A stretch of 36,195 bases of DNA from NCBI RefSeq assembly GCF_029960785.1, contig NZ_JASBQE010000113.1, forward strand, positions 1-36,195. Reading direction: 5' to 3'. A program made the position numbers and the translations under genes. Position 1 is the first letter of the stretch. Every line of letters starts with the position of its first letter. The DNA comes from Polyangium sp. 15x6. Lineage in GTDB: Bacteria; Myxococcota_A; Polyangia; Polyangiales; Polyangiaceae. Positions 8,106 through 15,000 of this stretch are shown piece after piece. Under the pieces are notes generated by a model that saw only the letters and a program-made list of their open reading frames with translations, was not told where the DNA came from and did not search any database.

Positions 8106-8800
8106 GCGGCGGCGCCGAGCTCTCGGCGCGGCGGCAATCTCCAATCGATTTCGGGTTTTCCAATCGAACGCAGCGCTGCGTTGATGGCGGAAAACGGCCT
8201 CGTCCCGGAAAAACTCCGCACCGAGAGCGGCGAAGGGTGGCCCGTCTTGATGATCGGGTTCCGCGAGGCGTCCACGAGGCGCGCCTTTTTCTGCGCGTGC
8301 GCCCCGAAGAGCGCGAAGACGACCGGATCCTTTCGCGCCGAGAGGGCCGAAATCACGCCGTCCGTGAACGTCTCCCAGCCCTTGCCGCGGTGGGACCCCA
8401 CCTCGCCGGCGCGCACCGTGAGGATGGTATTCAGGAGGAAGACGCCCTGCTCGGCCCAGGGCTCGAGGCAGCCGTGGTCGGGCACCTCGAAGCCCGGGAT
8501 GTCCTCGCGCAGCTCGCGGAACATGTTGGCGAGCGAGGGCGGGATGCGTTGGGAGTGACAAACCGAAAAGCAGAGCCCGTGCGCCTGCCCTTTGCCGACG
8601 TACGGATCCTGGCCGAGCAAGGCCACGCGGACCTTCTCGAACGGTGTCTTCTCGAACGCATTCCACACCTCGTCTTCGGGCGGAAAAACCACGTGGTTTT
8701 TCCGCTCCTCGTCGACGAACGCGGCGAGCTCGGCGAACGAGGGGCGCGAGAGCTCGTCCGCGAGGACCTTTCGCCAGGAGCGGGGCAAATCGATCTTCAT
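8084..8800 (-). CDS. ung: Uracil-DNA glycosylase, family 1
   Basis: 238 residues, normal for family 1 Ung, which cleaves uracil from DNA to start base-excision repair. Motif A is GQDPYVGKGQAHG, with the catalytic Asp and the thymine-excluding Tyr present. The His that normally follows the Tyr is Val here. Also present are LLNTILTVRAGE, the GWETFTD segment and the HPSPLS minor-groove loop with the second catalytic His, so activity is expected. The start MKIDLPRSW at 8800 aligns best with the family; ATG 8818 would add six residues. Neither has a clear ribosome-binding site. The gene converges with and overlaps kinase 2. Confidence 0.95.
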   Translation of the reverse strand: MKIDLPRSWRKVLADELSRPSFAELAAFVDEERKNHVVFPPEDEVWNAFEKTPFEKVRVALLGQDPYVGKGQAHGLCFSVCHSQRIPPSLANMFRELREDIPGFEVPDHGCLEPWAEQGVFLLNTILTVRAGEVGSHRGKGWETFTDGVISALSARKDPVVFALFGAHAQKKARLVDASRNPIIKTGHPSPLSVRSFSGTRPFSAINAALRSIGKPEIDWRLPPRRELGAAAQAPGLP

Positions 8801-8814
8801 GACGTGAACACGGC

Positions 8815-8922
8815 TCATCGTAGGGCATCGCGACGGGTTTGGCCAGGTGGAACCACCTCGAGCCACGAAAGCGCGCCGCCGGAAGGGCCCGCGTGCAGGT
8901 GCGCCCGGACGAATCCTGCCAT
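8815..8922 (-). CDS. Possible small ORF of 35 codons upstream of ung
   Basis: ATG at 8922 is preceded by GGAG four nucleotides upstream, and the frame (MAGFVRAHLHAGPSGGALSW at its start) runs to a stop overlapping the alternative ung start at 8818. Composition is protein-like, but the length is too short to judge. It could be a small leader peptide or chance. I do not recognise it. Confidence 0.25.
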   Translation of the reverse strand: MAGFVRAHLHAGPSGGALSWLEVVPPGQTRRDALR

Positions 8923-8942
8923 TTTCTCCGGAATGCCCGCGA

Positions 8943-9233
8943 TCAAGCCCGCCTGCCTCCCGCGGTCTGCGTGACGATCCACAAGATCCCGAACACGAGC
9001 GGCCACGCCGCCGCGCCCGCGCCCACGGCCGCGCGGAGCGGCAGCCAGATCCCCGCGATCCCCGCCGTGATCGCGCCCGAGAACGAGCCGCACAGGAGAT
9101 GCGCCGGGATCGCCGGCGAGGCTTTGACGCCGCGGCGCTGCTGGTAGGGCGCCACGATCACGGCGAGCACGAATCCCTCGAGCGCGCCCGCGAGGGCGCC
9201 GAGCAGCGCGGCGAGGAAGAGGGCGTGTACCAT
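8943..9233 (-). CDS. Small integral membrane protein of unknown function
   Basis: 96 residues beginning MVHALFLAALLGALAGALEG. Three hydrophobic segments are visible: about 3-28, 46-66 and 70-88. The first two are separated by a short basic loop (APYQQRRGVK), and the protein ends in a basic tail (GGRRA). The internal Gly/Ala pattern suggests tightly packed helices. The family is not recognised. It is divergent from the pilT-like operon across 106 bp and lies upstream of ung in the same direction. Frames extending further upstream are Arg-rich and run into the opposite promoter region, so ATG 9233 is chosen. No strong ribosome-binding site is visible. Confidence 0.7.
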   Translation of the reverse strand: MVHALFLAALLGALAGALEGFVLAVIVAPYQQRRGVKASPAIPAHLLCGSFSGAITAGIAGIWLPLRAAVGAGAAAWPLVFGILWIVTQTAGGRRA

Positions 9234-9258
9234 GGCGAACCGGGGCGAGCGCGCGGCG

Positions 9259-9264
9259 ATTGTA
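9259..9264 (-). promoter_or_regulatory. Candidate -10 element for the small membrane protein
   Basis: Read on the minus strand this is TACAAT, five of six matches to the bacterial -10 consensus, 26 nt before the ATG at 9233. No good -35 is seen at the expected distance, so this is weak. Confidence 0.25.
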
Positions 9265-9282
9265 TCGCGCCCGGCGCCGTCC

Positions 9283-9312
9283 TTGCCGAAACATCGAGCC
9301 GTCCGGTACGAT
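9283..9312 (+). promoter_or_regulatory. Candidate sigma70-type promoter of the pilT-like operon
   Basis: TTGCCG (9283-9288) and TACGAT (9307-9312) are separated by 18 bp, and the predicted start of transcription lies about 20 nt before the ATG at 9340. Each hexamer matches consensus at four of six positions. Confidence 0.35.
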
Positions 9313-9339
9313 GGCCCTCCCCCGCGCTGCGCCAACGCG

Positions 9340-11202
9340 ATGCCCCAGCTCAAAGCCCTGCTCGAGAACCTCCTCCGGCCCGACGTCACCGAGATCGCCC
9401 TCGCCACGGGCCGAAATCCCTGCGTCAAGGTCGGCGGCGTCTACGAGATCATCGACCGAAAAATCCTCTCGTCCGATGACATCCTGCAGATCCTCACGAC
9501 GGCCGGAGGCAGCCGCCACGTCGACAACCTCGGCCTGAAGCCCGTGCAGTGGGGCTGCCGCGTGGACGGCATCGGTCCGATCGCCATCGCGGCCGTGCGC
9601 AACCCGAACGCCGTGCAAGCCCGGCTCACGCGGCTCGCCCAGGATCCACGCACGGGAGCCGTCTCCGCCGTTCCCGCGCCGAAACCCACGCCGATCCAGC
9701 CCGTCCCCGCGCGCGCCGCGCCGGCAGGCCCGGCGAAGCCGAGCGCGCCTGCGTCGGAGCTCTCGTGGAGCGACCTCAACGAGGACGCGCCTCCGCAAGC
9801 GCCCGCCCAGGCCACGCTCCCGACCGCGGAGAAGATCGCCGCGGCGGCGCCCGTGATCAGCGCGTCGCCCTCGTTCGAGCTCGATCTCGACACGGCCCCC
9901 GCGTCCGCGCCCGCGCGGACGCGGGCGCAGAAAGACACGCCGCGCCCGCACAACCTCGCCATCACGCTGGACGATCCGGCCGACCCCACGCTGCTCGCGG
10001 CCGCGGCGAGCGCCGCCCATTTCGCGGCGCTCGCGCTCGACGACGTCCTGCTCCGGGCGCGCGCGGAGGGCGCGAGTGATGTGCACATCGTCGCGAGCCG
10101 GCCGCCACTCCTCCGCATCGGCGGAAAGCTCCTGCCGCGCGGCCCCGTGGTCGAGCCGCAGGCCCTCGAGCGCATGCTGGAGTCACGCATCCCCGAGCGC
10201 CTGTGCGCCCAGCTCGCCGTCGATGGCTCCTGCGATTTCGCGCTCGACGATCCGCGCTTCGGCCGCTCGCGCGTCAACGTCACGCGCCAGCGCACCGGGC
10301 TCAAAGCTTCGTTCCGCCTCGTCTCGCGGGAGATCCCGACCCTCGCCGAGCTCGGGTTGCCCGACGCCATCGCGCTGGCGACGCGCCACCACCAGGGCCT
10401 CATCGTGATCACCGGGCCCACGGGGCACGGAAAAACCACGACCCTCGCGGCCATCGTCGACATCATCAACAGCGAGACCTCGCACCACATCATCACGGTC
10501 GAGGACCCGATCGAGTACGTCCACCCGCGCAAGAAGGCCATGATGAGCCAGCGCGAGGTCGGATCGCATACGCGAACATTTCAATCGGCCCTCAAAGCAT
10601 CGCTGCGCGAAGATCCGGACGTCATCGTCGTGGGCGAGCTGCGCGACACGGAGACCGTGCGCATGGCGCTCTCCGCGAGCGAGACCGGGCACCTCGTGCT
10701 CGGCACGATGAACACGCCGGGCGCGGCGAAGACGATCGATCGGCTCATCGATCTCTTCCCGCCCGGCGATCAGCAGCAGGTGCGCGTGACGCTCGCCGGC
10801 GGCCTCCGGCTCGTCGTGAGCCAGCGCCTTTTGCCGCGAAAGGACGGCCCCGGCATGATCGCCGCCGCCGAGATGCTCCCCGGATCCGTGCCGCTCTGGA
10901 ACCTCATCCGCGAGAGCAAGACCTGGCAGATCCCGAGCTTGCAGCAGCGCGGCAAGGGCTTCGGCATCGTGCGGCTCGACGACTCGCTCGCCGACCTCGT
11001 CCGCGCCGGCAAGGCCTCGCTCGAAGACGCGCTCCTCGTCGCTGAAGCCCCGGACGAGCTCGAAGCCGCGGTCGCGGGCAAACGCGCGTCGGCAGTTCCT
11101 CAGGCGGCGCCCGCCGAGCCGCCCAAACCCGCCGAGCCCGAGGCGAGCAAGGGCCTGCTCGGACGCGCCGGCGCGCTCTTCGGCAAGAAGGGAGGCGCGT
11201 AG
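9340..11202 (+). CDS. PilT-family motor ATPase with duplicated N-terminal domain
   Basis: 620 residues, well beyond the 340-380 usual for PilT. Residues 1-90 (VTEIALATGRNPCVKVGGVY) look like a diverged PilT N-terminal domain. A Pro/Ala-rich linker of about 130 residues follows, then a normal PilT N-domain (ALDDVLLRARAEGASDVHIV) and the ATPase core. The core has Walker A GPTGHGKTTT, the Asp-box/Walker B segment REDPDVIVVGELRD, and a His box reading TGHLVLGTMNT, where the second His is Asn. WNLIRE matches the C-terminal AIRNLIRE motif tied to retraction in PilT. The protein probably forms a cytoplasmic hexamer acting on a type IV pilus-like machine. It is translationally coupled to the next gene (TAGTG). 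Confidence 0.92.
   Translation: MPQLKALLENLLRPDVTEIALATGRNPCVKVGGVYEIIDRKILSSDDILQILTTAGGSRHVDNLGLKPVQWGCRVDGIGPIAIAAVRNPNAVQARLTRLAQDPRTGAVSAVPAPKPTPIQPVPARAAPAGPAKPSAPASELSWSDLNEDAPPQAPAQATLPTAEKIAAAAPVISASPSFELDLDTAPASAPARTRAQKDTPRPHNLAITLDDPADPTLLAAAASAAHFAALALDDVLLRARAEGASDVHIVASRPPLLRIGGKLLPRGPVVEPQALERMLESRIPERLCAQLAVDGSCDFALDDPRFGRSRVNVTRQRTGLKASFRLVSREIPTLAELGLPDAIALATRHHQGLIVITGPTGHGKTTTLAAIVDIINSETSHHIITVEDPIEYVHPRKKAMMSQREVGSHTRTFQSALKASLREDPDVIVVGELRDTETVRMALSASETGHLVLGTMNTPGAAKTIDRLIDLFPPGDQQQVRVTLAGGLRLVVSQRLLPRKDGPGMIAAAEMLPGSVPLWNLIRESKTWQIPSLQQRGKGFGIVRLDDSLADLVRAGKASLEDALLVAEAPDELEAAVAGKRASAVPQAAPAEPPKPAEPEASKGLLGRAGALFGKKGGA
11191..11195 (+). promoter_or_regulatory. Ribosome-binding site that fixes the GTG start of the second PilT-like gene
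   Basis: GGAGG lies 6 nt before the GTG at 11202, which shares one base with the upstream TAG stop. Confidence 0.7.
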
Positions 11203-12275
11203 TGGCCCGCATCGACCGGCTCTTCGACGAGCTGCTCGCGAAGAAGGGCAGCGACCTGCACCTCGGCGTCGGGTATCCGCCGCTCCTCCGCGCGCGCGGA
11301 GAGCTCGTGCCGCTGCGCGACGCGCCGATCGACACCGCCGAGATGGAGGAGCTGCTCTTCGAGATCACCTCGCCCGAGGATCGCGACAAGATCACGAACG
11401 AGCTCGACCTCGATTTCGCCTACCAGTACGAGGACAAGGCGCGCTTCCGGGCGAACTATTTCTACAAGAACACGGGGCTCGCCGCGGTCTTCCGCATCAT
11501 CCCCACGAAGATCCTCACGCTCGACGATCTCGGCTGCCCGCCGGTCGTCCGCAAGCTCGCGGACAAACGCAGCGGGCTCTTGCTCGTCACCGGGCCGACC
11601 GGCAGCGGCAAGTCGACGACGCTCGCGGCGATGATCGATCACATCAACACGACGCGGCCCTGCCACATCCTGACGATCGAGGATCCGGTCGAGTTCGTGC
11701 ACCCGCCGAAGATGTCGCAGGTCACGCACCGCGAGGTCGGGCCGCACGCGTCGAGCTTCGCGGCCGCGATCCGGAGCGCGGGGCGCGAGAACGCGGACGT
11801 CATCCTCATCGGCGAGCTGCGCACGAACGAGACCATGAAGCTCGCGCTCCAGCTCGCGAGCTTCGGCGTCCTCGTCTTCGGCACCGTGCACACGAACAGC
11901 GCGGCCGCGACGATCGACCGCATCATCAACGCATTCCCCGCCGACGAGCAGCCGCAGGTGCGCGGCATGCTCGCCGAGAGCCTCGTGGCGATCGTGGCGC
12001 AGCAGCTCCTCAAGACGGCGGACGGCAAGGGGCGCGTGGCGGCGCACGAGATCCTCGTGGGTTCGTCGGCGCTCGCGGCGATGATCCGCGAGGGCAAGAC
12101 GTTCCAGATCCCGAACATCATGCAGGCGGGCCAGGCGCAGGGGATGCAGACGATGGATATGGCCCTCGAGCGCCTCATGCAAAAAGGGACGATCTCGCCG
12201 GAGGTCGCGCTCGAAAAGGCGATCGACAAGGAGAGCTTCCAGAAGGTCGTCGCGCAGCGGCTCGCGGGGGGATGA
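11202..12275 (+). CDS. PilT-family motor ATPase, second paralogue
   Basis: 357 residues, the normal PilT length. The N-domain begins MARIDRLFDELLAKKGSDLHL. The ATPase has Walker A GPTGSGKSTT and the retraction-type motif MIREGKTFQI followed by MQTMD, as in PilT. Three conserved sites differ from the usual form: the Asp-box reads GRENADVILIGELRT instead of REDPD...GE(M/L)RD; the His box reads SFGVLVFGTVHT, so its first His is Val; and the final Asp of ELRD is Thr. Hydrolysis may therefore be weak, or may depend on a partner. The GTG start has GGAGG 6 nt upstream. The stop overlaps the next ATG. With its larger paralogue upstream it probably drives or regulates pilus retraction, possibly as a hetero-oligomer. 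Confidence 0.92.
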   Translation: MARIDRLFDELLAKKGSDLHLGVGYPPLLRARGELVPLRDAPIDTAEMEELLFEITSPEDRDKITNELDLDFAYQYEDKARFRANYFYKNTGLAAVFRIIPTKILTLDDLGCPPVVRKLADKRSGLLLVTGPTGSGKSTTLAAMIDHINTTRPCHILTIEDPVEFVHPPKMSQVTHREVGPHASSFAAAIRSAGRENADVILIGELRTNETMKLALQLASFGVLVFGTVHTNSAAATIDRIINAFPADEQPQVRGMLAESLVAIVAQQLLKTADGKGRVAAHEILVGSSALAAMIREGKTFQIPNIMQAGQAQGMQTMDMALERLMQKGTISPEVALEKAIDKESFQKVVAQRLAGG

Positions 12276-12901
12276 TGGGAATCTCGCGGAGAATGGGGGC
12301 ACTCGCGATCGCGGCGTGCTCGCTGCTCGCGCCGGCGGCGGCGTTCGCGCAGCAAGTCATGCCCGCCCCTGCGCCCATGCCGCCGGGACCGTCGCAGGCC
12401 ACATACATGCGCTACCGCGGGCGGGAGGTCTACTGGGGCACGCTCGGATTCGGTCCGCGGTTCGCGACGCTCTACAACATCCCGCGCGGGAGTTTCGCGA
12501 TGGGCGGCGGCGCGGTGATCCGCATGCATCCGATCTCGTATCCGTCGAGGCCAGCGAGCTACATGCCGCTCGAGTTCGAGTTCGACATCGGCTACGACCG
12601 CTATCTCGGGACAAACCATTACGAGCTCAGTTATGGCGGGTCGTTCCTCCTTCACCTCGCGTCGGGGAAGTGGCAGCCGTACCTCCTCGCCGCGGCGGGC
12701 CGGTCGCTCGGTCAGGTGGACGCGGGGCGCGACACGCGGTGGCACATGGGCGGTGGATTCGGCGTCGGGTATCGGACGAGAAAGTTTTTCCTGGGCGCAC
12801 AGGTGAAAGGCGGCGGGTACGTCGCCCCGGGAGCGGGCGGCCCCCTCCGGGCCGAAGGGATCGTCGAGGCGAAGCTCGTGGGGGTCGTTTATGTCTTCTG
12901 A
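12272..12901 (+). CDS. Predicted outer-membrane beta-barrel protein
   Basis: 209 residues. The N-terminus has a Sec signal peptide (MGALAIAACSLLAPAAAFAQQ, about residues 8-28) ending in an AFA-Q cleavage site, then a short Pro/Met-rich linker. The mature part alternates aromatic and small residues (VYWGTLGFGPRF, LEFEFDIGYDRYL, KFFLGAQVKGGGYV) and ends VVYVF. A terminal Phe is the usual BAM recognition signal, so this is likely a small eight- to ten-stranded barrel. ATG 12272 overlaps the PilT stop (ATGA); ATG 12275 is a near-equal choice. It shares overall pattern and C-terminus with the next gene, which looks like a duplicate. The link to the PilT pair suggests a role at the outer membrane in pilus or motility function. 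Confidence 0.82.
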   Translation: MMGISRRMGALAIAACSLLAPAAAFAQQVMPAPAPMPPGPSQATYMRYRGREVYWGTLGFGPRFATLYNIPRGSFAMGGGAVIRMHPISYPSRPASYMPLEFEFDIGYDRYLGTNHYELSYGGSFLLHLASGKWQPYLLAAAGRSLGQVDAGRDTRWHMGGGFGVGYRTRKFFLGAQVKGGGYVAPGAGGPLRAEGIVEAKLVGVVYVF

Positions 12902-13700
12902 GCGCCGCCCTGGAAACTTCTGTGTTCGCCTCCTGCCGGCGGTGATCGTCGTCTCGGTCGCGGCGACGAGCCAGATGATCTCGGTGCCCGACGTGCATGC
13001 GACGGGGCCGATGGGCACGGGGATGAAGCCGCCTCCTCCGCCGCCTCCGCCTCCGCCGCCGCCTCCGCCTCCTCCGCCGCCTCCCTGGACCACGCCGCCG
13101 CCTCCGCCGCCCCCGCCGCCGCCGTGGACCATGCCGCCGCCTCCGCCTCCTCCTCCGCCTCCTCCTCCGCCGCCGCCGCCGCCTCCGCCGCCGGTCTATA
13201 CGCCGCCGGTGACGCCTACCACGCCGGCGAAGAGTGGCCCCCCGCCGATCGGCGGACCTGGGCCGGAAGTCGCCATGTCCGGGCGGTTCTCGTCACTCTG
13301 GATGGTCAACCGCAATGAATTCGGGATCGGCGGCGGGGGCGGGCTCCGCTTCTACGGAGGGTATCTCGAGCTCGAGCTGGAGTTCGGCTACAACAGCTAT
13401 TTCGGCATCGATCGCACCGACATGCCGCTGCTTTTCAACACCTTTATATTCTATCGTGAAGACAAACGCCTCCAGCCGTACCTGATGCTCGCCTCGCTCG
13501 GCGTATCGTTCTCCGAGGAGAACAACAAAAAGGACGTGCTCTTCCAGGGCGGCCTCGGGTTTGGCCTTGCCTACCGGCCCAAGAACTGGATCGCCTTCAT
13601 GGGCGAGGCGCGCTTCAGTCTCGCTGATTCCGTGGAGCCGAGGGTCGCCGGCGATGGGATTGCAGAGTTTCGGCTGTACTCGGTCGTCTATCCCTTCTGA
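12891..13700 (+). CDS. Outer-membrane beta-barrel protein with long polyproline segment
   Basis: 269 residues. A hydrophobic N-terminus (VRLLPAVIVVSVAATSQMIS) acts as a signal peptide or anchor. Runs of 19, 10 and 20 Pro follow, separated only by WTT and WTM (residues 47-101). After a Thr/Pro linker comes a barrel-like domain (GGGGLRFYGGYLELELEFGY, LQPYLMLASLGVSF, GFGLAYRPKNWIAF) ending SVVYPF, with the terminal Phe of outer-membrane proteins. A stiff polyproline helix of this size could span much of the periplasm. Translating 49 prolines would need EF-P. The start overlaps the previous gene by 11 bp. It is the last gene of the PilT operon and meets a convergent gene 3 bp beyond its stop. Confidence 0.83.
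   Translation: MSSERRPGNFCVRLLPAVIVVSVAATSQMISVPDVHATGPMGTGMKPPPPPPPPPPPPPPPPPPPWTTPPPPPPPPPPWTMPPPPPPPPPPPPPPPPPPPPVYTPPVTPTTPAKSGPPPIGGPGPEVAMSGRFSSLWMVNRNEFGIGGGGGLRFYGGYLELELEFGYNSYFGIDRTDMPLLFNTFIFYREDKRLQPYLMLASLGVSFSEENNKKDVLFQGGLGFGLAYRPKNWIAFMGEARFSLADSVEPRVAGDGIAEFRLYSVVYPF
13029..13193 (+). repeat. CCG/CCT triplet tract coding 49 prolines
   Basis: 165 bp made almost only of CCG and CCT (one or two CCC) codons, broken twice by Trp-Thr codons. The mixed order of CCG and CCT argues for selection on the peptide rather than recent simple-repeat expansion. Confidence 0.95.
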
Positions 13701-13703
13701 ACG

Positions 13704-14561
13704 TCAGGGCTCCTTCGCGGGCTCGGGCGCGGGTGCGAGGAGGCGCTCGCCGCGCACCGGCACGCTGAACGTCGGGAGCGCGAATTCAACGCGGAAAATC
13801 GGGACGACGTCGCTCCACACGGCGCCCTGGCCCTGCGAGGAATCGAGCGAGATCTGCGTACGGGGCCCGGAGCGCGCGCCGGTGTCGCTGTATCGCACGG
13901 CGTACGTGAACGTCCCCGCGTTCTTGCCCGGCTGCTCGCCGAGGCCGTATCCGTTCATGCTCATTCCTTCGAGCTCGTCCGTCGAGCGATACACGGGGCG
14001 TCCGCCGCACGTCACCGAGAGATCCACGACGCTGCCCTTCTCGCCGTTGCCTTCGAGGGTCGAATCCACGACGCAGGCGGCGCCGACGCCGAACGGCAAT
14101 CCATTCGCGCGGGTGACCTTGCCCTCCCAGCGCGCCGCGACCTGACGCGCGGGCGCGGGCGGCGGCGCGGGGGGCGCTTCCGTTCGAGGCGGTTCTCCGG
14201 GAGGGACGGGCGCGGTGACGACCGCGGGGGGCTCGATGATACGCTCGTGCGGGCGCGACGGCGGCGCCTTGTCGACCATGGCCAGGAAGGCGCCGCCGAG
14301 GGCGAAGAGCGTGAACGTGCCGCCGAGGAGGAAGGGCAACACGCGGGCGCGCTTGCTCGGCGGCGGCGCGCCCCGGAGCGAGGCGAGCTCGCTCCGCAGG
14401 GCTTGCAGATCCTGCTCGGCCTCGCGCATGCGGCCTTCGATCTGCTCGATGCGCGCGCGTTTCTCCTCGGCCGTCTGCTGGGACCTGCGGGCTTCGTCGA
14501 GGTCCTGCTCGAGGCCTTGGATCCGCCCGCGGAGGGCGTCTCTTTCATCGCGGTAAGTCAT
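13704..14561 (-). CDS. Membrane protein with N-terminal coiled coil and Pro-rich linker
   Basis: 285 residues. Residues 1-65 are charged with heptad-like spacing (IQGLEQDLDEARRSQQTAEE), a likely cytoplasmic coiled coil. One TM segment follows at about 75-95 (VLPFLLGGTFTLFALGGAFL), then a Pro/Ala-rich linker and a C-terminal domain of about 150 residues with two Cys (AACVV and SVTCGG) that would lie outside the inner membrane. The family is not recognised. A GAGGAG ribosome-binding site at 14569-14574 fixes the ATG at 14561. The frame is open further upstream, but there it only reads through 21-bp repeats. The gene converges with the barrel operon. Confidence 0.78.
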   Translation of the reverse strand: MTYRDERDALRGRIQGLEQDLDEARRSQQTAEEKRARIEQIEGRMREAEQDLQALRSELASLRGAPPPSKRARVLPFLLGGTFTLFALGGAFLAMVDKAPPSRPHERIIEPPAVVTAPVPPGEPPRTEAPPAPPPAPARQVAARWEGKVTRANGLPFGVGAACVVDSTLEGNGEKGSVVDLSVTCGGRPVYRSTDELEGMSMNGYGLGEQPGKNAGTFTYAVRYSDTGARSGPRTQISLDSSQGQGAVWSDVVPIFRVEFALPTFSVPVRGERLLAPAPEPAKEP

Positions 14562-14639
14562 GCCTGCGCTCCTCGGAGGACGAGAATATGCCAGGCGCGG
14601 GGCGAGGGCACGCGAGGGCGGCGCGCGCGAGCGAGACGC

Positions 14640-14702
14640 GAGGCGTGTGGGCGCGTCTCCGAGGCGCGTGGGCACGTCTCCGAGGCGCGTGGGCGCAGGA
14701 AA
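14640..14702. repeat. 21-bp tandem repeat block A (3 units)
   Basis: Units at 14640-14660, 14661-14681 and 14682-14702. Each opens GAGGCG(C/T)GTGGGC, and the first two end CGTCTCC. The third unit diverges at its end. Block A matches the reverse complement of block B at about 15 of 21 positions. Confidence 0.85.
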
Positions 14703-14786
14703 ATGACGCGTGGGCGGGGAGCAAAGGCCCGCGCGCGTGAGGTCGAGGCGCGCTGGCATGATGTGGAGATCGTTCGGGAATGTCAT

Positions 14787-14891
14787 GAAGGCGCGTGCAC
14801 GCGACGTGAAGACGCGCGCGCGCGAGGGGAAGGTGTGCCCGCGCGACTTGGAGACGCGTGCACGCGACCTGGAGACGCGTGCACGCAACGT
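14787..14891. repeat. 21-bp tandem repeat block B (5 units) with palindromic core
   Basis: Units start at 14787, 14808, 14829, 14850 and 14871. Each begins G(A/G)AG. Units 1 and 4 carry the perfect 12-bp palindrome CGCGTGCACGCG (14792-14803 and 14855-14866), unit 5 has it with one change, and units 2 and 3 are diverged. Spacing is exactly 21 bp throughout. Confidence 0.9.
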
Positions 14892-15000
14892 TTGGGTCGA
14901 GTTCAGGTGGTGGGAAAGCTCACGTGCAAGGACCGGACATCTCGAGGTCTACGCTTTGCGGCGCGGCCCGTCACCCCGAGGAGCACGAGGGCGGCGATGC

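Larger units (their letters stand above)
14562..15000. other. Gene-free region holding 21-bp repeat blocks
   Basis: This 439-bp gap lies between two minus-strand genes. It contains two blocks of 21-bp tandem repeats (listed separately) with poorly conserved sequence of similar composition between them. All frames are open by composition, and none gives a believable protein. It must include the promoter of the coiled-coil gene. Confidence 0.6.

Noticed and set aside
14562-14888. N-terminal extension of the coiled-coil protein through the repeats
   Set aside because: The frame is open, but a GAGGAG ribosome-binding site sits right before ATG 14561 and the extension is low-complexity Arg/Ser/Pro.
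14640-14891. CRISPR array
   Set aside because: Units are contiguous 21-bp tandems with no unique spacers, and no cas gene is near.
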